Assembly (NCBI GenBank): GCA_011833715.1
Contig: CM022391.1
Span: 168,125,601-168,189,600, forward strand
Source of the DNA: Carcinoscorpius rotundicauda
Lineage: Eukaryota; Arthropoda; Merostomata; Xiphosura; Limulidae
DNA length: 64,000 nt
Reading direction: 5' to 3'
Shown: piece after piece, positions 11,869 to 21,929 of the stretch
How positions within the stretch are numbered: position 1 is the stretch's first letter
Layout of the letters: each line of letters begins with the position of its first letter
The notes under the pieces: generated by a model
What the model was told of the DNA's origin: nothing
What the model saw: only the letters and a program-made list of their open reading frames with translations
Database searches by the model: none
Program-made: the position numbers and the translations under genes

Positions 11869-11898
11869 CGCTTAAAAGAACCTTTTGCAGTTGAAAGC

Positions 11899-12010
11899 GC
11901 TCCCCACTAATACAGCAGTAAGTCTACGGATTTACAACCCTAAAATCAAGGGTTGGATTTCCTTCAGTGAACTCAGCAGATAGCCCTATGAGACTTTTCT
12001 ATAAAAAACA
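11899..12010 (+). mobile_element. SINE family B2 variant, diverged
   Basis: CTCCCCACTAATACAGCAGT, ACGGATTTACAACCCTAAAA and CTCAGCAGATAGCCCTATGA match the B2 layout seen at 31530 and 54740. Confidence 0.7.
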
Positions 12011-12100
12011 CATCTTCACCTATACCTGCAGTTATAAGCTGAACTTTTCAGAACCACTAACTGTCTCACTAAAGTTCTTAAACAATACGAAGAAACTGAA

Positions 12101-12317
12101 CTGTTTGTTTGCTTTTTAATTTCGCGCAAAGCTACACGAGGGCTATCTGCGCTAGCCGTCCCTAATTTAGCAGTGTAAGAATAGAGAGAACGCAGCTAGT
12201 CATCACCACCCATCGCCAACTCTTGGACTACTCTTTTACCAACGAATAGTGGGATTGACTGTCACATCGTAACGCTCCCACGGCTGAAAGGGCGAGCATG
12301 TTTGGTGCGACCGGGAA
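12101..12317 (-). mobile_element. SINE family A, head truncated
   Basis: Reverse complement from the TTTGTTT tail through TTTCGCGCAAAGCTACACGA, CTAGCCGTCCCTAATTTAGC and ACTCTTTTACCAACGAATAG to GGGCGAGCATGTTTGGTGCG. The tRNA head is missing beyond 12317. Confidence 0.9.
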
Positions 12318-13174
12318 AATTGAACTGACAGTAAGTTGTTAAAAATACTTGATTCTTCGCATTTAAAAATAATAACTTGATATTTCCATTCGCCAAGAAA
12401 TGCTTGTTAAAAATCCTTGAATAAATATCTGAAAGTTCAACATGAACGAACTATTAAGTCCTTCACCGAATTTACTTGCATTTAAGTTAACCTTTATGTG
12501 AAGTTTCATAGTGAGTTCAAAATTCATCTTATTTTCACAACTCTACGGCCCTTTATGTGGGTCGTACTCTTGTCTTCCGCAAGACTGCAGAATTCATTAA
12601 GAATGGCATGCGAGTAAGTACCGAAGGTAATTATGTAGTTAAATTGGTTTCCCGCTTCTACTCTTTATATTCAGCAATCTGTAAATAACAAAAAATTAAG
12701 GGATAGAGAAAGCCGCTTAACAAAGTGATATAGAATACAAGTGTTTTTCAATTGAAATCACTTCTCCAAGACACTTCCATATTGGTCACGCACTAAGGAA
12801 GTCATGGCTGGGGGATTGTCTTGTGACCTCGAAATAAAATGCTCTCAAACCTAACAAATAAAGTTATTTTCAAAGTAAAATTCATGACGTGGTGCAAGAT
12901 AAACCGTTATCCTTACTAAAATTCCTTTAACTCCTATCACCATTTTCCGATCGATTATCGAATAAAGGACTTTTTTCAAACCTCTGATATACTTACCTAT
13001 TGTGATACACTTCGACGATGCGTGGTCCTCGCGCCAACAAGTGAATTACATAGCGTAAAAGAAAAGTTCTGAATTTATCTACAAATTTCTCCTAAACTAA
13101 AGTTAAGACAGTTTACTTTTCGGTGTTTGTTCCCATTTTAGTGGATGTTTTTGCACATTTTTAATCTCTTATTT
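12318..13174. other. No recognised feature
   Basis: Presumed Nmdar1 intron. I saw no exon-like frame on either strand. Confidence 0.45.
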
Positions 13175-13177
13175 CAC

Positions 13178-13292
13178 AAACGTTTTTAAGCACAATGGCC
13201 TATATTTTTTTGCCTACTGCAAGTATTGAAACCCGATTTTAAGCGTCATAAATCTTCAAACTAATTCCTGAGCTACCAGACGACTTCCACGT
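13178..13292 (-). mobile_element. SINE family B, diverged
   Basis: TTTTTAAGCACAATGGCCTA, TATTGAAACCCGATTTTAAG and CTGAGCTACCAG in order match the reverse complement of family B. Confidence 0.7.
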
Positions 13293-13734
13293 AAATTACA
13301 GTTTCGAATATTGCAGCAATTTAAACTGTTTGACTTCTGCACGATCATCAGGTTAAAACAAACGAAAAACAACTGAGGTTTGGTTAGCTAACGAATGAAA
13401 TCTTAAAATTTCTTAATTTTCACAAAGTTTCATGGATTTATTTACACGTAACTGTAAAACATTTAAAACTACAGTTTTTTTGGTTCCAAATATACTACGG
13501 TGTGAATCTTTAAAGTTTGTTTCAGTTGGTCATAGTTTTTACCGACATCTGCAACATTTAACATAAACTGGGAAAATATAAACAGAAAGGCTTTACAAAT
13601 CAATGTAATGAATAGTGTCGTTTAAACAGCGTTTCAAGTAACGTTTTGACTGCGTATTGAATTAAAGTTCCACATCTCAAGCTAGACATTTTTATGGGCC
13701 TGATAACGTATGATTTTATATCTGATGCATTTAC

Positions 13735-13863
13735 CTTGTCAGACAAAGAGCTATCCCTGGAACTAATTCCAATGACAGGAATATTATAGAAACCACAGGT
13801 ATATGACACAGCTGCTGGAGAGAGTTCTCCAGAATTCGGATGACTAATAATTACAGCATGTAC
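13735..13863 (-). CDS. Nmdar1: NMDA receptor subunit 1, second coding exon
   Basis: This 129-bp exon encodes 43 residues of the amino-terminal domain. It begins VHAVIISHP and continues with SGELSPAAVSYTCGFYNIPV and IGISSRDSSLSDK, a near-diagnostic NMDAR1 stretch; insect homologues read VYAVIVSHP, LSPAAVSYT and IPVIGISSRDSAFSDK. It is bounded by an AG acceptor at 13864-13865 after a T-rich tract and by an AAG|gtaaat donor. Both ends are phase 0. Joined to the exon at 29734 it reads LISAT-VHAVII with no residues missing, so no exon is expected between them. The next exon should encode the family motif FLRTVPPYSHQ; I did not see it in 1-13700. Confidence 0.88.
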
Positions 13864-13869
13864 CTACAA

Positions 13870-14674
13870 AATACAAACAGAATGACGTAAAAATATATAA
13901 ATATACACTATAAACCTGTTCATAAATCAAATATAAATTTAAACAAAAAAGTGAAAGATAAGTAACACTAAGTACTTTGTGAATCCACTATCAATGCTTC
14001 GTGAGAGCTCCGTACTTTTTACTTCAATATTAATAACAATAATAATAAATATATTTGAACCACTAGAATGTAGGCTTACGGAAAAACTTAATAAACTTCA
14101 ATCGGAATTAAACACTGATCAGACGTAGAGTTATAGAGACTAAACTTCATTCTTTACATCTTCGTGTGAAATGTTCCGTTAAGTACATAGTGTTCACACT
14201 ATTTAATCGTTTTGACATTGCGTTAGCTTACACTTCATTATTAATATCATTCTTTATGGGTCATTACACTAATGCATGGTAGATTACAATCAGTCTTACT
14301 GTAATATCTCAAGCACATCTAAATAACACAAATGATAAACTATAAAAATGTAGCAAAATGGCGATATCCTTGAAGCTTTCTATTGTAATTGAAATGAAAC
14401 AAAATAAAATATTACTGGGTAAAAGACCATTTTACCACAGTAAGACTCATATTACAGTCTGTCACATCATTCTTTACAGGGTTACTACGGGTTGCAGGTA
14501 AGAATAACGTATAATAGTACTTTTACTGATACTTTCTATGTTGTATACAGGTTGACGAGCTCTCAATACTATATAGTATTGAAAGTACTCATAATTGTGG
14601 AAAAGTTTGTTTCAAGTTTTTCATGCAAGGTTACTTAAAGATATGACTGCGCACAGCGTTTTCTAATATTGAAA
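13870..14674. other. Intron DNA without recognised features
   Basis: AT-rich with an (AATA)n-like run near 14031. No exon needed between the two Nmdar1 exons. Confidence 0.5.
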
Positions 14675-14810
14675 TGACAAACTAGAAGGAAGGCGTCCAC
14701 TCAACAATACACCCACCAACTCCTGTTTGACAGAACACTGGGATTTAATTGTTACTCCTGAAGTTCCTTGACAGTCCCAAAGTACGGAGCTATATTTGTG
14801 GCAAGAAGAC
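14675..14810 (-). mobile_element. Ancient SINE family A-like copy
   Basis: AAACTAGAAGGAAGGCGTCC, ACACCCACCAACTCCTG and ACACTGGGATT occur in the family A minus order but with heavy divergence. The edges are approximate. Confidence 0.45.
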
Positions 14811-15165
14811 ACGAACTTTAAATTTTCGGAGTGTAGCTGACAAGTTATTACACACTTTATTTTTCACAGTGGAAAAACCGTGTAGACTCAATGATGAATG
14901 ATGCAATAAAATTCTATCAGCTTTACTATGTCATTAAAACTAATGTTTTCTTAAAGATACATATTCAGTTTTCCAGTGAATTTGTTATTTTTAAACGGGA
15001 TCTTTACACGAAGAAACAGTTGAAGTCTTTTTGGGTCAATTTCTTTCTTACTTCGGTCTGTATGAAATGTTTGTAAGATTTATGTCACCTTAATATGGTT
15101 AATGACTGAAACATATTTAAAGCCCTTTATATAATTAGTTGCATTTCGAGGGATCCTAAGCAGGT

Positions 15166-15240
15166 GGGTCCGGCATGGCCAGATTGTTAAGATACTCGAC
15201 TCGTAATCTGAGGGTCGCGGGTTCGAATCCTCACCACATT
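15166..15240 (+). mobile_element. SINE family A, tRNA-like head only
   Basis: GGTCCGGCATGGCCAGATTG, GACTCGTAATCTGAGGGTCG and GGTTCGAATCC. The match stops at CACCACA and the body is absent. It resembles a tRNA but lacks a credible acceptor stem. Confidence 0.85.
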
Positions 15241-15389
15241 GTCTTTTGTTGTTTGATATGTATTTCTCTACCAATAATTTAGTGATTATTCATTAGTTTT
15301 ATTTATTGTACTGTTTGCTTGTCATGCTGAACGTTATTCATCTTGCAACATTTAAGACTAAATATTCTCAACATATTGAAAAGTAATAC

Positions 15390-15560
15390 AGGGTGTTCGG
15401 AAAGTCACTGTGCTGTTTTGTAATCATATTTTAAAAGCACATTCATTCAGTCTATTTCAAGCCAGCAACTGATAGCGGTGTTTAGAAACGAAAAAGGAAG
15501 AATCCAGGCCTGTATTGATGCCAACGGAGGTCACTTTCAACATTGTTTATAATTGTCATA
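15390..15560 (+). pseudogene. Remnant of a Tc1/mariner-superfamily transposon
   Basis: CAGGGTGTTCGGAAAGTCAC follows a TA (15388-15389) and matches the ends of the 80-bp element at 41949. About 80 bp later a frame reads GRIQACIDANGGHFQHCL then stop, resembling (from memory) the C terminus of Tc1/mariner-like transposases. Terminus plus C-terminal coding scrap suggests an internally deleted copy. Its other end is not visible and a SINE begins at 15561. Confidence 0.5.
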
Positions 15561-15836
15561 CGGCCCGGCATGGCCAAGAGTGTTTAGGCGTGCGACTCGT
15601 AATTTGAGGGTCGCTGGTTCGCATTCCCGTCGCGCCAAACATGCTCGCCGTTTCAGCCGTAAGGGCGTTATAATGTGACGGTTAATCCCACTATTCATTG
15701 GTAAAAGAGTAGCCCAAAAGTTGGCGGTGGGTGGTGATAACTAACTGCCTTCCCTCTAGTCTTATACTACTAAATTAGGAACGGCTAGCACAGATGGCCC
15801 TTGTGTAGCTTTGCGCGAAATTCTAAACAAACAAAC
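15561..15836 (+). mobile_element. SINE family A, full length
   Basis: CGGCCCGGCATGGCCAAGAG head to AAACAAACCC tail, with typical body motifs. Confidence 0.93.
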
Positions 15837-16398
15837 CCAAGCATTATGAAAAATAAACAAGTGATCTCTGACTTAACCAAAGTGCGTTTGCTAAATCTCT
15901 GTCAGTCAGTTAAATCCGAGATTTGTAAGAAACACATTTTATTTTATGACGAATCAAAAAGTATAAAGCAACCTTGAAAATAAGAATAACTTACAAAGAA
16001 AACACAGAGACTTTTTGTGAGGTTAATGGGATAAATATTTATTTAAAATTTGGCTTCTTACCATCAGCTGTTCTAATGGATTCGTTTACTGTTAGAACAC
16101 AGCGCGTTTCCTCAAAAAAAAACTAATAACAGTCGTTCGGAACTATACAAGTGTTATGTTTGAAACTGGCCTGCAAATGAAAGCTCGAAAAATTCTCGGA
16201 ATGCTACCAGTTCAGTAAGTGTGAATGTGATCACGACGGGATATCCGTGGCCGAAAATGTAAACCATAAAAGAAATAAAAACGTAGTTTATTACTGACAA
16301 AGGTGGTGATACAAACAAATTACCGAAACGAAGAACAATATCCGCTTACCGACAGGTTGTTTTCAAGGAAGTTCCAGAAGAACTTTCACCAAGCTTAT
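15837..16398. other. No recognised feature
   Basis: AT-rich intronic DNA. Confidence 0.45.
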
Positions 16399-16626
16399 TT
16401 TGAATTTCGTTCATAGTTACATGAGACTTAACTGTACCAGACGTCTCTAATTTAGAAGTAAAATACTAGAGAGGAGGCAGCTAGTCATCCCCACCCACCG
16501 TCAACCCATGGGCTACTTTTTACCAACGAATAGTGGGATTGATCGTTACATTTAAACGTCCCCACGGTTGAAAGAGCGAGCATGCAGATTGTGAGTCGAG
16601 TGCCCTAACAACCTGGTCATGCTCCA
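16399..16626 (-). mobile_element. SINE family A, degraded
   Basis: TTGAATTTCGTTCATAG, TCTCTAATTTAGAAG, TTTTACCAACGAATAGTGGG and GATTGTGAGTCGAGTGCC in minus order. Part of the head is deleted. Confidence 0.8.
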
Positions 16627-16935
16627 GAAGAGAATTCTAGTCATGAAATGAGGAGTGAGGATAATAGCGAACGATCGACAAACAAAGCTAACGAATTGCT
16701 TACCTCATTTGGATGGTTTAAAAGAGTACCATGCTACTCAACTTCACCACTGTTTAACATTTGACCCACACAGCCTTCAACCTTTCCATCTGCAAAAAAT
16801 GCTTGGCAGAAGGCGCTTTACTCATTCCTGTAATATTCTTATTTTTTTTTTCCGGATTTGACTGAAACTCTGCCCACCCAGCAAACTACTGTAATTTACA
16901 CTGGTTATAGATCGCTTATTAAAAACAGAAATACA

Positions 16936-16970
16936 CACACACGCGCGCACACATATACACATACATTTTA
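16936..16970. repeat. Short (CA/CG)n microsatellite
   Basis: ACACACACACGCGCGCACAC followed by ATACAC repeats. Low complexity. Confidence 0.8.
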
Positions 16971-17281
16971 AATTTAACATCTTAGAAAATGCATTAAATT
17001 CCAGAGCTTCTATCCCATTACCGAGAATATCACAAAAAAATTGGTAGTTGTAAATACCAGGTTTCAATTAAAAGACAAATTAAAAAGAAATCGTCCAATT
17101 CTAATGCGATTTCACTGGGAAACGTATGTCAGTTATCAGAATAATTCAATAAAATTCCTTGCTATACATGTGTCAGGAGCCAAACCTGTTAAAATTAACT
17201 TTTTGTTGATTAAAACTTATGTTATTTAATTAGCAAACATGTAGTGATAATATGTTTTCTCTTTGTTTTGGAGATTCCGAA

Positions 17282-17559
17282 GGCCCGGCATGGCCAAGTG
17301 TGTTGAGGCGTTCGACTCCTAGTCCGAGGGTCGCCGGTTCGAATTCCTGTCACACGAAACATGCTCGCCCTTTCAACCGTGGGGGCGTTATAATGTGACG
17401 TTCAATCCCACTATTCATTGGTAAAAGAGTAGCCCAAGAGTTGGTGGTGGGTGGTGATGACTATCCGCCTTCCCTTTAGTTTTACACTGCTAAATTAGGG
17501 TCGGCTAACGCAGATAGCCCTCGAGTAACTTTGTGCGAAATTCAAAACAAATAAACAGC
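17282..17559 (+). mobile_element. SINE family A, full length with target-site duplication
   Basis: Complete head and body. The 10-bp duplication AGATTCCGAA at 17272-17281 and 17560-17569 marks the exact ends. Confidence 0.93.
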
Positions 17560-17569
17560 AGATTCCGAA

Positions 17570-19456
17570 CACATTTAAACTGAATGCTAGATTAATTCTA
17601 CTGACTTCACTACCCCTTTAAGTTAAATCGCAACACAACTCTGGTATCCATCGTTTCTTACTAAAGCTGTTTTTTTACTCAGATATAAGAATATTATTAC
17701 AAATAAATCTAACTGAAACAAATACAACGATATTGAAATAGACGCTACTTTGATTATTTTGATATAGAAGGTTAAACACAGCCACTGCTTTGTTTAGCCT
17801 TCTTTGTCGTAACTTAAATAAAACGACTGTTTACTTTGATTTTAAAGTGACACGCAACTGGTTATAACTCTAATAACTCGTACGTCCATCATTCTTACTC
17901 CTATGGTCAGCTTTATAGAAGAAATAAGCAGTTGGTATGTAGGTACAAATATCTCTTATTGTACCACATTTCATTAGCATTACAACAATCGCAACGTCAA
18001 CGTTTTGTGTTGTGCGTTTGCAGCGACCTGCGCGTGGGTGCGCTGGTTCGTACACATCTTCTGAGTGCCTACCAAGATGTGAATGAGCACGTTCTTGTCC
18101 GCGTTTGCACTTCAGTGAAATATCGATCATGTTAACCTACCCGGAGGACTCGCCCTCCCTGAATTTGGGCAATAAGGTGCGAGCAATGTTCACTTATTGA
18201 TACTACTAACACTTGGTTTGTTCCGTTCCACGTGTTCCTCAGATCACTGTAACTTTTCTCGTTCTTTTTTCCGTTCCTTCCACAATCTCCTTCATCTTAT
18301 GCCTTTCGGTCATCTTTTTCCATTACGGTTACTCACTCCAACAAACTTTCTTCCTTCCTGCTTATCCAGTGTTGTTGATTACTAACGCCATGTTTTAATC
18401 CACTGGTTACTAAACCCTCTATTCTAGTTTTTCCTCAGAAAATAGAGAGTGAAAAACAATATTTCTTCTCCTAAACGCTTTTGGCATTAGCTTCAATAAT
18501 ATTAACTGGTCAAGACATTTATTGACTTTTACTAGGTCACAAAGCACCTGACGTAAAATGTTAAAGGAAACTCGACTGCCTCTCCTGCAGAATTAGTTTG
18601 CATAACTTATAAAAGCGTTGTGGGTGATATGCTTTACAAATATCTTTATTTCTATTTGTTTCAAACATTGTTGTGTATATTATTGTTCATAAAAACATTC
18701 CTGTGTTTATTGTTCTTCTTTATAATACACTTATTTACAATGTTCTTTTTAGCATCGTTTTCTGTACTATGTTTTACACTTTTGTTGTATTTACTTGTCT
18801 TTACAACATCATAATGTGTACTGTATACTTCATATCGGCATTGCATGTTTCTGTGTTCTGCTCTTATAATACATCGCAATGTCATGTTAAGATAATCGCC
18901 TCATCTGTTACCGTCAACAGTTCTGCAGATGAATGTTTTAACTTTGGCAATACGGTAGTAATATATGCTATGTTCAACTAAGTTCGTTTAAGCTAACACT
19001 GCCACAGCTCTTTCTCCTCAGAGCACAGCTCTCTTTCTGCATCACGTTGTAACGACATATTCAGCAATGCTAAAGCTACAAAAAGGTTAAGCCTCGCTGA
19101 TTCCCTCTGTCAATATATGAGTTTTAGTCGTTGAGTCACATTCGCGTTTGCTATGTTTTTGGTTTATCGAAAGATTAGCATCAAATACTCCAAGATAAAC
19201 GATCTAACTAGCAGCGAATATCTTTTCTCCAGATTCTAAAATATCGCCGACATGTTAGACAAGTATTTCATAAAAAAAATATAGTTTTTGATTTATGGCC
19301 TTGGTATTAATGAGTCAGGGTTTTTTTTCACCTACACTCTTGAGCTATGAGTTTCTTACTCAGATGAATCGTTCCAACAAATGGATTTCTGAAACTTCGC
19401 TCACATTTTCATAATAAAGGATTCTGTGAGATAAAAACGTATAAAAGGGTAAAAAA
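17570..19456. other. No recognised feature; T-rich chance frames
   Basis: Overlapping frames at 17932-18135, 18197-18398 and 18620-18981 (plus) are T-rich and hydrophobic, lack splice context and match no family I know. Low-complexity TTGTT/TTTAC strings fill 18650-18850. Confidence 0.5.
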
Positions 19457-19704
19457 TTGTTGTTGTTTTTTTTAATTTTGTACAAATCTGCATGAGGGCT
19501 ATCTGCGCTAGCCGTCCCTAATTTCGCAGTGTAGGACTGGAGGAAAGGCAGCTAGTCATCACCACTCACCACCAATTCGTGGGCTACTATTTTACCAACG
19601 AATAGTGAAATTGATCGTAACATTATAATGTGCCACGAAGATTCTAGCTTGCGATCCTCAGATTAAGAGTCGAGCGTCCAGACCACCTGGCCATGCTGGG
19701 GCCC
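19457..19704 (-). mobile_element. SINE family A
   Basis: Reverse complement from the TTGTTGTTT tail through CTAGCCGTCCCTAATTTCGC to GGCCATGCTGGGGCCC. Several indels in the middle. Confidence 0.88.
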
Positions 19705-19822
19705 AGGTAAAATAGTAAGATCAACTGAAAATAGCTGCGTGGGGAAGCGTCGAGCATTCAACAGTAGAAACTTAATAGACGCTCATAGAGCGTTAATATG
19801 ATTAAATTACTTCTTGAATTTT

Positions 19823-20101
19823 ATTTGTGTTTTGTTTTTGAATTTTGCGCATAGCTATACGAGAGCTATCTGTGCTAGCCGTCCCTAAGTTAGCAGTGTA
19901 AGACTAGAGAAAAGGCAGCTAATCATCACCACCTACCGCCTACTTTTGGGCTACTCTTTTACCAACGAATAGTGGGATTGACCATAAATATACAACGCCC
20001 ACACGGCTGAAAGGGCGAGAATGTTTGATGCAACGGGGATTGAAACCTGCGAACTTCAGATTACGAGTCGAACGTCTTAGCCCACCTTGCCATGCCGGGT
20101 C
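19823..20101 (-). mobile_element. SINE family A, nearly full length
   Basis: TTTGTTTTTGAATTTTGCGC tail, CTAGCCGTCCCTAAGTTAGC and TTTACCAACGAATAGTGGGA body, and GCCATGCCGGGTC head end. Confidence 0.9.
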
Positions 20102-20129
20102 GATTCTGGACTATTTTGCTGTGGATATT

Positions 20130-21692
20130 AATCCCATTAAAAACCTAAAACAAGACAAAGACGTAAACAAATCTAAAAGCAAATAAAGGAAACGCTCTAG
20201 TCATAATGAACACGAATTAATACATTCAAAAAATGAAGTACATCCTATCAGACACTAACAAATTTAAACCAATACACACAAATCCAACAAAAACACATGA
20301 AACGCAACTAAACAAAACATTACTAAACATGAAAAAAGCAAACACAATTTTATAAACATTTTATTCCTACATATGCAAAACCGACTAACGCACACCACAA
20401 ATACACGGCATCCCCAAATCTCATAAACCAGATTGTCCATTACGACCAATAATGTCCACATATGAATCGTTTAATTACGATCTCGGTAAATACATAGCAT
20501 GGGCTTTCTGCAAATATGTAACATCAGCCAGCTCATTCATCAAAGACTCTTTTAATTTCAAGTCTAATCTTAATCGATTTAATCATAAAGCCATAATGGC
20601 CGGTTTCGATGTTATATCCCTCTTTACAGAAGTTCCAACCGCTGAAGCATGCAAGATAGCCTTAGAACTCTATATCCGAAACCATTTACAAACAAATGGC
20701 CTTAGTATGTGCAATCCAGTATAACCAGTTCTAGCCAATATTTTAATGACAAAAGTTGAAACACAAGCAATTAACACAGCTTTACATCCACCACTATAAT
20801 GGCATAGATATGTATATGACACGATTGCGGAATTCACATCCACAGAACACACACTTAATTTTTCAGTCACATTAATTATATACATCCCAACATGAACTTC
20901 ACATGTGAACAGGAAGAAAGAAATCAAATATCATTTCTTAACCTCAAAATTACAAGAACTGATACAAAATTTAAAACAGAAATTCACCGAAAAATTACTC
21001 ATACTGGACAATACATTCCTTGGGACTCATCACATGAAACAAAACAAAAACTCAACATACTATGAAACCAAATAAACACAGCAATAAAACTATGCTCACC
21101 AGATAAAATTAACGATGAATTAGACAAAATAAAACAATACTTCACCAACATCAATAAATTTCTTCCACAAACCGTGGAAAAAATTATACGCACACACCTA
21201 GACAGAAAGCAAAATCAACTAACAAAAGTAAATATATCTCACGAATTAAAAAATCTCGAAACCATATACTGCTGCGCACCATATATTCCCGACATCAGCA
21301 GAAAAGTAACCAACATTTAGTAGAAACTTGTAACAAAATATGACGTTCCAGTTAATACAAAATTTATTCAAAAACCAGACACAAAACTAAGATTTATACT
21401 GTGTAAAAACTATACTGACAAACACCACACTAAGATTATTTATAAAAACAATGTAATAACTGCCATGGCATCTATATTGGAGAAACAAGTGGAAAATGGA
21501 AACCAGATTCAAAGAACATAAAAAGTCATCTTCACACGTTTTCGAACACTGCAAACAAATAAACACAACATAACCATAGAAAACACCCAAATACTAAATA
21601 AAGAAAGAAACATAAACAAACGCAAAATTAAAGAAGCCGTACTTATAGAACAACTCAAGCCCAAAATAAACCAATACAAAGGAACACCTTTA
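20130..21692 (+). pseudogene. Penelope-like retroelement, reverse transcriptase plus GIY-YIG endonuclease, degenerate
   Basis: The element copied itself by target-primed reverse transcription. Fragments in several frames give the expected order. First comes an N-terminal RT block around HGIPKSHKPDCPLRPIMS and FNYDLGKYIA (about 20400-20500), then FIKDSF and AGFDVISLFTEVPT (about 20540-20640). The catalytic box appears as RYVYDTI near 20805-20830, where the family has YVDDT, so one catalytic aspartate is lost. A connector with CAPYIPDIS lies near 21275. The C-terminal GIY-YIG part is CHGIYIGETSGKW near 21465-21500, then FKEHK and, to the stop, KIKEAVLIEQLKPKIN. Frameshifts and stops show it is dead. 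The longest clean frame is 20452-20724. Family assignment is from recalled motif order. Confidence 0.85.
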
Positions 21693-21900
21693 TAACTATA
21701 TATATATATATTGAAACATTAAACTCGACCTTTACATTCCTACATTAAGTTACACAACCCCCTTAAAACATGTGGTCAGTTATCTGTCAATTACCTCTTT
21801 CTTTCTTTGTGAACCCGAAGATGACCGAAGAAAGTCGAAACGTTGTTCGCTTCTCTACATAAATTTTCTCGACCCAAACCAGCCGTTGTTACATATATAG
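21693..21900 (+). mobile_element. 3' tail of the Penelope-like element with hammerhead-like motif
   Basis: The tail follows the GIY-YIG stop. A hammerhead-ribozyme-like core lies at 21815-21840: CCGAAGA (canonical CUGANGA, U to C here), a GAC/GTC stem with an 8-base loop, then GAAA. Penelope-like elements are known to carry hammerhead motifs in their terminal regions. Given the substitution, activity is doubtful. Confidence 0.5.
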
Positions 21901-21929
21901 TAATAATAATGTCTGCTGTGAATAACAAA

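Noticed and set aside
1..13700. Third Nmdar1 exon (FLRTVPPYSHQ region)
   Set aside because: I scanned the minus strand by eye for that motif and found nothing acceptable; it is probably beyond the left edge.
15166..15240. tRNA gene
   Set aside because: A and B boxes and an anticodon-like CGT are present, but the acceptor stem does not pair and the sequence matches the head of family A SINEs found throughout the window.
16822..17229. Overlapping frames on both strands
   Set aside because: Short, unrelated to known domains and including a CA/CG microsatellite; no splice evidence.
18620..18981. 102-codon hydrophobic frame resembling a membrane protein
   Set aside because: T-rich low-complexity DNA naturally yields Phe/Leu/Val/Tyr; two plus frames and one minus frame are open at once, which argues against coding.
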